A stretch of DNA of 64,000 nucleotides from contig BCKC01000003.1 in assembly GCA_001600455.1 (NCBI GenBank), forward strand, positions 2,642,315 to 2,706,314, given 5' to 3'. How positions within the stretch are numbered: position 1 is the stretch's first letter; the number at the start of each line of letters is the position of its first letter. A program made the translations under genes and the position numbers. This document shows positions 47,387-57,503 of the stretch, one piece after another. The notes under the pieces are model-generated. The model did no database searches and was not told the origin of the DNA. It was given only the letters and a program-made list of their open reading frames with translations. The DNA is from Endocalyx cinctus. Lineage: Eukaryota > Ascomycota > Sordariomycetes > Amphisphaeriales > Apiosporaceae.

Positions 47387-48036
47387 TTATTCATATTCGA
47401 ACGCTCCGGGCTCCGTGGCGGCGGTTAAGAGGATGCTAACCTCTTGGGCGTTGGCGCAGATAGCGGCGGCTGGCACGGCCCGAGCCATGATTTGAACCGG
47501 CTCGCTACCGTCTCCGCACACGTACCAGCCGGAAGCTCCATCGTTGGTGAAAGTGAACTCGCCGCCTGAACTGCTGAAATCAGTCGTGAAGGAACCGGAC
47601 GGCATACTGGCTGAGTGAGGCACAGTGTACGCGACTTGGAATAAAAAATTTAGTTCATTTACTTCTATTTAATTGTGCTTGAATGTAGAAAATACGAGAG
47701 ATACTTACGCTCACCGGCTGGAGAAACATAGATCTGCTGACCGCCAGGGACAACATCGTACATGCCAGCGCTACCAGATTCGCCAACTCCAACCGTGGTA
47801 GTGTTAGAGAAGGTATCGCAGGTCGTTACCGTTGGCGAGGGACAGTACGACGAGGTCGGTTTGCCGACCCAGAATCCGCCGAAGGAGGCGTTGACAGCCT
47901 TTTGGTCGAGGAGCTCCGCGTCAGGAGCAGATATATACATCGTCCAGTCTCCTGATTGCCGGCTCGAGATGGTCATGGCCTGGCTACCAGTGACCGCGAG
48001 GGCGGCAACGATGATGGTGGAGACTTGGTATAGCAT
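47387..48036 (-). CDS. Small secreted protein, cell-wall-protein-like
   Basis: Two exons, 48036-47709 and 47634-47387, joined in phase (donor GTAAGT), give 191 residues. MLYQVSTIIVAALAVTGSQA is a good signal peptide. The mature part is rich in Ser, Thr, Gly and Ala and contains few cysteines (YCPSPTVTTC, WYVCGDGS, AAICANA), arranged as possible disulphide pairs. FTFTNDGASGWYVCGDG resembles the C-terminal half of fungal IgE-binding-type or cell-wall-associated secreted proteins, but I am not certain. No transmembrane segment or GPI signal is evident at the C-terminus (GAFEYE). An alternative donor 8 bases upstream would replace a few residues at the junction. Function is unknown; secretion is the only safe statement. 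Confidence 0.75.
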
Positions 48037-49967
48037 TTTGGATAGTCTGTTGATTTTTTTTTTATTTTTTTTTTATTTAAAAGATAATATGCTTTCCAGG
48101 AAACAACGGTTATTGTGAAGCGTATGTAAGAATTGAGATGCTTAGAAGTGATTTGGAAGTCGTAGAAGCAAGGAGGAAATATTTATCGCATCGAAGAGGA
48201 GGGGGATTTCGGCCTTTACATACTCGGCGTCGATGAGACTCTTCGTATGCGAGGAGCCGTTGAGCTGAACTGAGCTCAACACTGATGAATAGCTAACAGT
48301 GAGGCTTCAGCTAATGGCGTTAGATTCAACCCGCCGAGTGATCATCTGCTACCCCTATATCTCGTATCTTCGCACCAACAACCCAAGATGGGAAACCCAG
48401 TAATCCATTCGCCGTCTTCGCCACAATACGGTGTAGAAATGTCTGACCACCTATCGGAGAAGGTTCTATTAATGGAATACGAAATCGCCACAAGGCGACA
48501 AAACAACGGTCAAGCTTTATACGTCGTCGAATAAAGTTCAGCGGATGCAGATTTAATCCGGGGTTAATTAGAGATGACAAGCCCAAGGGTGCAGCGTATA
48601 CATACAGTATAATCAATGGTCAGTTATTTTTACTGATCACCTCCCAATTTCTTATTTCGCCGAACACGAAAATCGTCCTTCGTGTGTTGCAGCAATATCA
48701 CAACCATTGTGGCAAGTTATATTCACATCGCTACGTGAAACTCACCGAGACCTCTCGCCAATTATTCATGTGAAGAAAAGCAGCGATAATAGCGTCATCT
48801 GTATGATGTCCATATTTTGGATTATTAAGTAAAGGTTAGAGATTGATTGGATAATAGAGTAACACAATCATGTTGGATATACAATGTAACAATAGAATCA
48901 TGTATAATTAAGTGTTTAATGTCTACTTCAGGGGTAGAGGGGAAGGAAAGAGGCCGTTTCTAGCAAGACGATTTCCCAACACATCCACAGTCTGATCACA
49001 CCGACAGCTAAAAATGAAGGAAGTATGCCATTGCAGATATTATACATGTCTCGTCAAAATGAATAAATTCCATGTCGGTTAATTCCGAAAATAATTAAAA
49101 TACATTAAATAGTTTAACGTGGTGTATGAATGAGGCAAACACCTTCCACTAACAACCAAGCCAGCAGAAGTGCTGAATTTCATGAATACAGTACGAGAGA
49201 AGCTATATAGAAACACCGCCCCTCGTTTGGGCTCCCTCTGGTTCTGATTGCGGTTCTGCTTCGGGCAAAAAACCACCTCCCTCACCGACCGGTGTCCTGA
49301 GACCATTTGACAGGTGTTAGACTCGGAGCATACCGATTCCATAAAGCGGTCTAAATATTCGCTTAAATGCTGATACGCTGTATAATTCAGATTAATTAGC
49401 GGGGGAAAAAATGAAAAAGAAAGTGTTCTTGATTGTAACGTAGCTGCGTAGGTAGCTTGGTCGGTGCTCAGGTGTAACGTAGAACAGAGGCCTCCATCTA
49501 GAACCTCGCGAGCAGAATGCTTTTCTATGTTCATTATGTTTCTCTTTAGGGAAATACAACATTTTATTCTAGTAGAATACTTCTCCTCGGAGCAACTTAC
49601 AACTCAATATTATCTCGTAGGTTGAAGTTTAAATACCGCCACTCATTATCGCGTGATTTTCTCTGATAGTGGGGAAGGAGGTGCCACTGGGATATCCTCA
49701 CACCTTGAGACTCGAAAAGGGAATACGGGTATAGCGATCATTATAGCTACAGAAAGAATCATGATAAGAGTCACGGAAACAGTTGCGGTTGCAGGAAGAT
49801 AAGATAGATTATAGGCAAAATTGTTAAGAGCTGAAGTTATTTTTTACAGTCGAATCAAATAATTATAAAGAAAGTAAAACAAGTTGAAGTATATTATTTA
49901 CACATTTTCTTTTCTTGCTTTTGAATTGCCTCGAGGAACTGGATTTAATACTATCACTTCCATCAAT
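48037..49967. other. Intergenic stretch
   Basis: About 1.9 kb with no gene I can support. A 151-codon frame at 49534-49079 (-) has no recognisable domain and looks like chance. T-rich DNA lies directly upstream of the secreted protein gene (48051-48080). Confidence 0.5.
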
Positions 49968-50597
49968 TCAAGTAGGAAAAGTAAGCGTGCTCACGGAATA
50001 GCGCGAGTTCTCCTTAGAAGATTCAGGAGTCTGGGCTCTCCCTTTCCAGCGATCATACCGGTAGTAACCCAGCTCTTCCATTGTATGTTCGATCGTAGCG
50101 TTACCCCATTGGGCAAATTCAGGGACGAAGTACTTCAGATCTTGCCAAGGTATGAGTCGGTGAGACTCGTCTTCAGAAATGAAGGCGACTAATTTGTCCT
50201 TCACCTCGGGAGGCACTTCGACCCTTGGGTAATTGTGCTTTTTACCGGCTTTTTGGGGGGTTAGAGGGCCCTTCAAAGCACACTGTACTTGACGCTGTGT
50301 GTGACCCGTTTGAGAAGAAAGTTCAGCATGAGTTAACTCTGGGAAATATTTCTTCAACACCCTGATTTCATGCTTTTCATCGCGATTGAGTTCGTTTTTA
50401 TGTCTTTGAGATTGATTCATGTGCCTTGGGCGCCGGCTTGGGTGTGAATCGTTGGGTAAGTTACACAGAGGGCGAGGATGCTGCTGCGAGTATTGTAGCA
50501 CAGCCGTGGGAAGAGGCTCGGCTGTTGTCACAAGCTTTTTCTGCTGAATATCGCCAGGCAGGTTTTTATCGGTCATATTGGAATTTAAATCTTCCAA
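49968..50597 (-). CDS. Tc1-type helix-turn-helix protein without catalytic domain
   Basis: Single-exon frame, 209 residues. After a Gln/Pro-rich, disordered N-terminus comes a double helix-turn-helix resembling the DNA-binding half of Tc1/mariner transposases. The first helix-turn-helix covers ELNRDEKHEIRVLKKYFPEL and TGHTQRQVQCALKG. The second covers VPPEVKDKLVAFISED, then SHRLIPWQDLKYFVPEF, then ATIEHTMEELGYYRYDRW. In transposases this is followed by a DDE domain; here the protein stops about 30 residues later with RAQTPESSKENSRY. No inverted repeats or DDE motifs were seen nearby. It is therefore either a domesticated DNA-binding protein or a cut-off transposon remnant; its open frame and the basic C-terminal tail favour the former slightly. 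Confidence 0.6.
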   Translation of the reverse strand: MEDLNSNMTDKNLPGDIQQKKLVTTAEPLPTAVLQYSQQHPRPLCNLPNDSHPSRRPRHMNQSQRHKNELNRDEKHEIRVLKKYFPELTHAELSSQTGHTQRQVQCALKGPLTPQKAGKKHNYPRVEVPPEVKDKLVAFISEDESHRLIPWQDLKYFVPEFAQWGNATIEHTMEELGYYRYDRWKGRAQTPESSKENSRYSVSTLTFPT

Positions 50598-51241
50598 ATA
50601 TGATTGGAATTATACTCTAGTTACGAAAGAAAAAGTTGTTTTGTGAAGAATAGACATATTCGAACGTACGGACTGCTCGGTATCTTTGAAGTTCTTCGAT
50701 GACTACATCGAGACATCATCATAGACGCTAATTGTATACTGTAATTAGTAGGGAGGCAGGTAGGATACAGTAGTATTGTACATTGCTCAGAAGTTCATAT
50801 GAGGGGTACTCTACCTAAGCAGCTAAGCAGATGCTGTGCTAACAGTAAATATCCCTGCGAGCTATACACTGTATTAATTACATGACATAGTTAAACCAGC
50901 TGAAATAAGTCGGTTCTTGATGCCTAGCAATGTCCACTGGTATAATTATGCATCCTGGTGATTAGAACTTATAATAAGATCCTCATAGTAAGAAGCAGAG
51001 TATAAAGAAAAAAAATTGAAATTATAAAATCTCGAACTGTGACAGTTATTATTACCGATGATGTCATACTGGTAAGCAATTGAGTAGGAACCCTGGCGGT
51101 CAACTATTCTGGATGGCTGTGATGTGACTCACACACATCCTATCCTCTCATAAACATAATATAACAAGTTCGCAAGGAAAAAAAAAAAAAAACAGATCGA
51201 AAAAACGATATCTCTTTACCTCTGAAATCTCTACGAATAAT
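50598..51241. other. Divergent intergenic region
   Basis: About 640 bp between two divergent genes. No coding sequence seen; the right end has an A-rich tract (51178-51192) just before the start codon at 51242. Confidence 0.5.
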
Positions 51242-52480
51242 ATGACGGAATTTGACGCAATCGCTTTTAGAAAAAAGAAGAAAGAAGAAATCACGGGAGG
51301 GTTCCAGATTTGGACTTCAATCGCGAGCCAATACCTACTCCTGGATGCCTCACGCCGTTTACCATTCTCCATAGTATTCGGTATATGTCGTCTCTCGTCA
51401 ACTGATAAGGACCCGCGCCCTATACTTCTCCACACGGCAAATTCGCTTTTCGACGTTCCGTACGCCTTATCTCACGGGCTTCTCACCCTGCGCGAAGAAA
51501 AGCCCGATACGGACCATCCGTCGATACAGGTGCAGATCCCCGAGGACCTAAAATCATCTCCTGGGGAGGAGGGGGAGGAGGGGGAGTACGTGACGCTTCC
51601 CTGGTGTGTTGGTCAAAAGGGGACCTCTAGACTTGACCTTTTCACGAAGTATGAATATCGCATAGATCCTAATAGTGAGCTTGGCTCATTATTGGAGGTT
51701 GGAAAGAGGTATAGTATAAAAATCACCTGCGAGGTTCTTGAGGTGAAATGGTGGGCTTATATAAACGGGGATGACGTCCCGAACAAGCAGACTCAGATCT
51801 CTGAGAGCGCTAAGTTGTTTAATGAGAAGGGTTGGGGGAGAGCAAGTTTCAACGTCGTTGATTCAATAAAATTTCCGCCAAGTGTGGAAATATCAATGAG
51901 ACGGAGCGATAATGAGAAAAGCACCACCGATTCAGCTGATACTTGCAACCTGGAAATATCAGTGCTTAACACCGGGGAAGAACCCATCATCGTTCAAACG
52001 CGTGGCCGTCAGAGTTTCTTAGTACCGCGGGGCCCGTTCGGACCCATTCGAGGTTTTTGGGAGGAACGGGGGTCTCGTATTATCGAAACTTCGCCGGATC
52101 CCAGCTCCACCTTGCAAATTGTCGATGCCGCTACGAAAGCGATAGTGCGCCAACCTCCATCTAGAAAACCGATACAGATTAATTGTGTGTCCGGGATTTC
52201 AACACCGAAATTGGAGGTTCTAGTAACGCTCACCCCTAATGAACCGCTTGTTAGGACCGTGAACATTGGCGAGATGCTGAATGGATTGCCTGATGGGAAT
52301 TACTTCGTCCAAATATGCCCTCGACCCGTATGGTGGTGTGCTGGACGTCAAGAGGATATTCCAGTGCCGGAAAATGGCTGCATCCCAAAGGAAATGTATG
52401 CCAGGGTGAGCCCACCGCTGACGCTGCAGAGTAAAGATGTTGTTGAAGTACAGATCAAGGACGGAAAACCATTATACTAG
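51242..52480 (+). CDS. Hypothetical protein, 412 aa, unrecognised
   Basis: Single-exon frame of 412 residues. No signal peptide or membrane helix is visible, so a soluble intracellular protein is likely. The N-terminal half has RRLPFSIVFGICRLSS and LPWCVGQKGTSRLDLFTKYE with a low-complexity insert of Gly and Glu (GEEGEEGEY) in between. The middle shows VGKRYSIKITCEVLEVKWW. The C-terminal half looks like a second beta-rich module: NLEISVLNTGEEPIIVQTRG, LEVLVTLTPNEPLVRTVNIG and GNYFVQICPRPVWWCAGRQ. The alternation of short beta strands suggests Ig-like or arrestin-like folds, but this is only an impression. Length, codon use and lack of breaks support a real gene. The start at 51242 is the first in-frame ATG after an A-rich leader. 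Confidence 0.7.
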   Translation: MTEFDAIAFRKKKKEEITGGFQIWTSIASQYLLLDASRRLPFSIVFGICRLSSTDKDPRPILLHTANSLFDVPYALSHGLLTLREEKPDTDHPSIQVQIPEDLKSSPGEEGEEGEYVTLPWCVGQKGTSRLDLFTKYEYRIDPNSELGSLLEVGKRYSIKITCEVLEVKWWAYINGDDVPNKQTQISESAKLFNEKGWGRASFNVVDSIKFPPSVEISMRRSDNEKSTTDSADTCNLEISVLNTGEEPIIVQTRGRQSFLVPRGPFGPIRGFWEERGSRIIETSPDPSSTLQIVDAATKAIVRQPPSRKPIQINCVSGISTPKLEVLVTLTPNEPLVRTVNIGEMLNGLPDGNYFVQICPRPVWWCAGRQEDIPVPENGCIPKEMYARVSPPLTLQSKDVVEVQIKDGKPLY

Positions 52481-54062
52481 CAATGCACGCCGTGCGTGTG
52501 CAGAAGGGAAGATTTATGACTAAATATGAGAGAATGCCCAATAATAGAATAGCAAAACTGATAGCTTACCAGATTTGTCCAATGGGGTGACTATTACGGT
52601 TAACGAGAACCCAATGACAGTAGTTACTTGTGTAAAAGCCGATATTGAGAGGTAGCTGAGAACAAGGGCGTGTAAGAATGGATGAGTGACAATGACAAGA
52701 GTATCATCTTTGTATTTGAAATGATGGCATTTTATAAAGTATTGATTACTTCTGTCCGATAGGATATTTAAAATTATTGTACTATAAATAGACATTGGCA
52801 TCATGAGTGTATTGAACACCATCTATGGTAGCGGGAACCCCTAATTTTAACAGCGTATCATTTTTGAAAGCATTTATTTATCTTGGGATGGTGTGTGCGA
52901 GCTCCAATCTTCTCATTACTACTATACATACAATCAAGACAAAAATATAATGCAATGGGTCTATACTGTAATTAACAACCAGGAGGACTATTCTATATAT
53001 TTCGGACTATGGACTAACTGGTCCCATAGGAGAGAATCTTTGGTGTCACACTGAAATATAAAGGATCTAGAGTAGTAGGCCAAGTATGCTTAGTTATATG
53101 ACACGAAGATCCAGTTCCCGATAGAAAATATATGGAAATTTCAGACGCAATAGAAAGAAGAGGAGATGGAGCTCTGGTAATCGATGATGTTACACATCTA
53201 ATACCTGTTATACCCTCTACCTACATAATCGGACTTCATCTTCACTTCAGCCTAACTTAACCTATTCCAAGAAGAGCTGGTTGAAAACGTTTCACGAAGA
53301 GCAACCAATACTAATAGATGTTTTCTGCTTAATTTAGTCCTCTTTCATATAATAGAAAATAAATCATGAAAATTGGCGCTTTCTGGATTCGCGAGAAGAA
53401 CTTTCATTTACAGCATCAACCTAGGATGCTACAATAAAAAAAAAAACAGGGAGGGTAGCAAATCCTGACCAAGCCTGCAACATGCCTTCGACTGGCTGTG
53501 ACTGGGTTTTGAGGAGTGATCAAGGAGATACCACCGAAAAGATAAACAGGTCAGGAATTTGAATGAATTAATAAGCCGTGGTATGTTCAATTAATTAAGA
53601 GTGACGCGTTGATAAACGGTCACAGCTGTTAGCTACATCATCATAACCAGTCGGGTCAAAGGAAGGACTTGGACCATCCCGTAATTATACACCACAATCT
53701 ACAAATCTTTAATGCCCACGCACGATAGTGTTTTATTGTGCCTTCCATTCTGCTATCGGCCTATGTTACACTATGAAACGATTCGCATACATATCGATGT
53801 GATGGGCAAGCTAGTTTTGAAAACCCGTAGTAGGAAATCTAACGGGATTCAGTGCGTGCTTCCGAACCTTACCCATCCATTCTAAGAAAATAGATAGTAG
53901 AGGTGGCGGGCGACCTAATTGAAGCCAGGCACCTCATGACTATTGTTGTGTTGTGGAGGAGGGGTTAGCCTCTGCATATATATACTTGTGCGCAGTCTTA
54001 GCGAGATACAGCTAGGTGTAATATTCATCATACCCGCAGTTTCCATTCCCCCTCATCCTCGC
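52481..54062. other. Intergenic stretch
   Basis: About 1.6 kb between convergent genes. A hydrophobic 100-codon frame at 52822-52520 (-) is AT-rich and resembles no family; I leave it out. Nothing else seen. Confidence 0.5.
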
Positions 54063-55395
54063 TCAGTATCTCGAAGATGCGCGTCTCTTGGTGCTCTTAT
54101 CCTCCAATTCTCGTCGCATATCCTCAGAAATCTTCAACGCGTCGACGCATTCGTCTCTCTCTAAAGTCAAGACTTTACATCGCTCGTGGAGGCGCTCGCA
54201 TTCGTACGTCTTCAATCGCAGCCTACGGACCAACTCCTCTTGGCTGACCGACTCAAAGTCATCGATCTGCACTCCCGCATCGCTACTGGGAGATCCCGGC
54301 GACAGTGCTCGGCTGGCACGACGGTAGCTTGAGGACGATGACGACATTATCTGAGGCTTCACGAAGTAATCTTCTTGCTGAGGTGCCACACTTCCGGCAG
54401 CGGGGCCAGACTGCAAAGACTGATGTTGGGCCGGGGGCGCTCTAAAGAGTTTATGAGGCCGGCTGAAGTCCTGTCCTAGTACTTCTATGATATCTTGGGG
54501 CATCTCCTGATGCTGGGGCTGCGCGGCTGATCCCGTCTTCGGCTTCGTCTGTGAATTTTGTTGGTTGGCGGATGAAGATGCCGCGTGAACTTTTCCATTA
54601 GAAGGAGTCGCTGTGGCGTGGTCATCCGCGGGTCTAGTTTTGCGCTTGGGCAGATCGCTTTTGTAATCTGCGTAGTTGGGAGTATAGCCATGAGAGTTCT
54701 CCACGTGGGCCTTAAACCTGTCAAAGCGTCCATATCCGATACGACTTCTAGGACAGCCGGCCACGTCGCAGTACCATTGTCGACCTATGTGGTGTGCTTC
54801 CCTTCTATGCCGACTAATGGAATACGGCCGGGACATTCCCTTGCCGCATTCAGGACAGAAGAACAGCTTTTTTGACCCGTTCGTATTGTCACTAAATATT
54901 TTTTGGTCAGCTTTCATCGAAGACTCAAGAACCGGAAAAATGCGGGAAACGAGGGTGGGGGGGGGGGGGGGGGGGCTAAGGGGAGGACACGTGACATGCG
55001 ATTATAGACCCGCGGGCCATTCACTGGGAGCTTTTTGGGTGTACCTTACTAGTGAGGTAGATAGGTAAATAGTAGGTGGAATTAAATGAGTAATGTAACT
55101 TACGTCGTCTTGCTTCTAGCAATTCCTGATCCCATACCATTTCCGGCAATGATAGAGCTGTCCTGCATTTGGACGTCATCGTCGTCATCAATCTCATGAT
55201 GTCCCACGGACTGTCTTAACTGTTCTTCGATCTTCAACGATACATCTTCCGAGTCCTCGGAATGATAATTGACATCCTCCTATGAATTCATGTGAGCTAT
55301 TTGGCAGGTGATATTAAGAAGGTAAGATTTTATTTGAGGGTACGTACAGGTATGTCATTTACCTTTGCCTTCGCTAAAGATCTACGCGGCGGCAT
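54063..55395 (-). CDS. C2H2 zinc-finger protein with C-terminal coiled coil
   Basis: Three exons: 55395-55363, 55279-55104, 54891-54063; all junctions in phase, 345 residues. It begins MPPRRSLAKAK, followed by an acidic segment (EDVNYHSEDSEDVSLKIEEQ, then IDDDDDVQ). The third exon, entered inside an apparent ATG-led frame, gives two C2H2 fingers: FFCPECGKGMSRPYSISRHRR ending in H-x4-H trimmed here, and WYCDVAGC with KAHVENSH. A Gln/Ser/Pro-rich linker and a predicted coiled coil (EELVRRLRLKTYECERLHER and ERDECVDALKISEDMRRELE) follow. This layout suits a nuclear DNA-binding or chromatin-associated factor that dimerises; the target is unknown. An annotation starting at the ATG at 54917 would miss the acidic N-terminus. 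Intron 2 (212 bp) holds a run of 19 G. The 5' flank has an unusual CCAAT-rich repeat array. Confidence 0.82.
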
Positions 55396-55400
55396 GGTGT

Positions 55401-55448
55401 AGATTGGTAGATTGGTAGATTGGTAGATTGGTAGATTGGCAGATTAGG
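55401..55448 (-). repeat. 8-bp tandem array with CCAAT in each unit
   Basis: Five 8-bp units (agattggt on the plus strand, last one agattggc) plus a diverged sixth lie 6 bp upstream of the zinc-finger gene's start codon. In the sense of that gene each unit reads ACCAATCT or close to it, so it contains a CCAAT pentamer. Confidence 0.85.
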
Positions 55449-55518
55449 TATATTGAGTATCTTGAGTATTGGAAGGAGATAAATGGGGTAAAAATAAAAG
55501 AAAAAACGCCTCCCAATA

Positions 55519-55581
55519 TTTTATTCAATCAATTGGATCAATCAATTGGAGCCAAGATGACTCGGGATTGATTGAATAAAA
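55519..55581. repeat. 15-bp perfect inverted repeat containing a 13-bp tandem duplication
   Basis: ttttattcaatcaat at 55519-55533 is the exact reverse complement of 55567-55581, with 33 bp between. Overlapping the left arm, tcaatcaattgga occurs twice in tandem (55525-55537 and 55538-55550). Located about 125-185 bp upstream of the zinc-finger start codon. Confidence 0.85.
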
Positions 55582-56548
55582 AAGTAGTAGGAATTTTCTT
55601 GAGTTGGGTGTTTATGGTTTAAATTTGAGTTTGAGATGATCTGATTATGGTGAAGTACTTGCTAAGTTTTCTTCTTCATAGAGCGCGCTAGACACCCTGG
55701 CAATGTAAACTTTGTGAGAAGGTGAGGTGGCTGGGTGGATACAGCGGGGTTTGTCGCGTTTGCAATGCAGTAAAGACCACCCAGAGAACTCCATTTGTTA
55801 GCACCCATACAAAAATAATGGAGCTTGGGAAAAAATCAGTGCACCTAAAAAGACAGCGAAGCAAAAGAAGGTGCCTTAAAAAGTATTCCTCTTGTTTTTT
55901 TTTTTTTTTAATTCCTCGGTTTCTTACAATTGTTGAATCCCGTCACCGCCATCCTTGATTTACGCAACTTCTTATTTCAACTTTTGGAATTTAAAACTAC
56001 AAAAAGGTAATTACGCTAGATCATTTACTCTATGGTCCTAAACTACCTAGGTAGATGTCATCATTTTAATTCACTTAAATTTCACAAGTTTGGCGGTGTA
56101 AAGAACGTGCTGAAATAACCTAACGAGAAGAGAAGACCAAGGAGGGCAAGGAAGGAAGACGGAGCTGGGGTTAGTGTTAGTCTTCTTGGCTAGGTGAAAA
56201 GAATGAGGTAGCCAAAAGAATGTACTTTGTACGGAGTACTACTGTCTCGATAATCCCTGAACTAGTTCTTATTTTCACCTTAAAGAATGCTTGTTTTCAT
56301 CTGTATTGATACCTGATACTTGATAATAATAATTATATGAATAATTCATTTTATTAAGTCGTGATGGAACATACCATATATATACATAGACGTAGAAATA
56401 GAAAGGTCTGAGATAACACGGAAACGAAGAATAGTGTCCAACTCCGCAAACGCCCCGCGCCTCATGGATGCATCGAAAGGTCCATACTGAATTAATACTA
56501 TACTGTTAATGGTCGTTGATTTTAGTGACGTGACAAAACAAACGTTGT
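55582..56548. other. Intergenic stretch
   Basis: Upstream of the zinc-finger gene and downstream of the glutaredoxin gene. No gene seen. A TACGGAGTA motif lies at 56230-56238. Confidence 0.5.
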
Positions 56549-57503
56549 CTAGCTGGCTTCCTTCCCCCCAACGAAGCGTTCCTTCATTGATACTTTTGTA
56601 CCATCGGTCATAGACTTGAATTTGTCTATCAGCGTTTTCCGGGCATCTAGTTCGACTATCTCGTCGCTACCGCCAACACTTTTGCCGCCTACCATGATAT
56701 TCGGTACCGTCTTGCGGCCGGTTGTTTCGAGTAGTTTTGCTTGCAGTTGCGAACCAAATGGGTGGTCGTCAAGTTCAACGACATATGGCGCTGGCTCGAT
56801 CGCGTATTTGTTGAGCAGGACCTCTTTCGCTCTCTTGGAGTAGGGGCAGTATGATTTCGAGAATATTACGACTAGACGGACAGTTGAAATGAGGACAAAG
56901 TTAGCTAATCCATGAGCTAATCAAAACGTAGACGATATATTCCCACGACTTTCAATCTCGGCCAAGTTTGCGCTCACCTGGTGATTTCTTCAGAATCTTC
57001 TTCAAAATAACGTCGACATTAGTCTCGTCAGTATCTTCGTCATCCTCAACAGCGATATCTTTATCTTCGTCCCCAGCTTCTGCATCTGTTCCTTTGACTT
57101 CGGGTTTCTGCTTCTGGCCGCCGGCGGAGCTGCCAATACCGACGAGGTTGCTGGGGAGGTCCGGTTTTAATGGTGCTTTCTTGTTTGCTAAGTCTTTGGC
57201 CTGCTGCTCGGCGGCCTTGAGCCGGTCGGACATTTCCTTGGCTAGCTGCTCGTCATCGTCGTCGACGGAGCCGTCCCCATCTCTATCTCTAACGTGGGTA
57301 TCCGGTGGGGAACCGACCTTCCCTCCTATGACTACCTGTTCTTGTTGCTGATGTTGTAGCCCTTCCATCGTTTTCCCAAAGAAGCTGTTAATCATCCGTG
57401 GGTCGGGGGTCTGGGATGATCGTATATGCGCCAAGAAGGTGATGGTGATTATAATGGCCAGTACCGCAATGGTGAGAACACGTAACCGCCGAGGAGAAGG
57501 CAT
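56549..57503 (-). CDS. Membrane-anchored glutaredoxin (Grx6/7-like)
   Basis: Two exons, 57503-56978 and 56871-56549, joined in phase (donor GTGAGC, acceptor TCTAG), give 282 residues. Residues 7-27 form an uncleaved-type signal anchor (LRVLTIAVLAIIITITFLAH), placing the rest in the lumen of ER or Golgi as for yeast Grx6 and Grx7. A long acidic, Lys- and Gln-rich spacer of about 140 residues follows (RDRDGDGSVDDDDEQ and EDDEDTDETN). The C-terminal glutaredoxin domain begins VVIFSKSYCPYSKRAKEVLL with the CPYS active site, and has TVPNIMVGGKSVGGSDE, including the cis-proline and the GG motif for glutathione binding. Role by family: glutathione-dependent thiol-disulphide exchange in the secretory pathway. 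The intron falls exactly before the catalytic domain. Confidence 0.87.

Noticed and set aside
49079..49534. 151-codon frame on the minus strand
   Set aside because: Composition is irregular and no domain is recognisable; no supporting exons.
52520..52822. Hydrophobic 100-codon frame, possible small membrane protein
   Set aside because: AT-rich DNA of this kind gives hydrophobic frames by chance; no family resemblance.
54063..54917. Zinc-finger gene starting at the ATG at 54917
   Set aside because: The splice acceptor at 54891-54892 joins in phase to upstream exons beginning at 55395, with acidic N-terminal sequence; the ATG at 54917 is then inside the intron.
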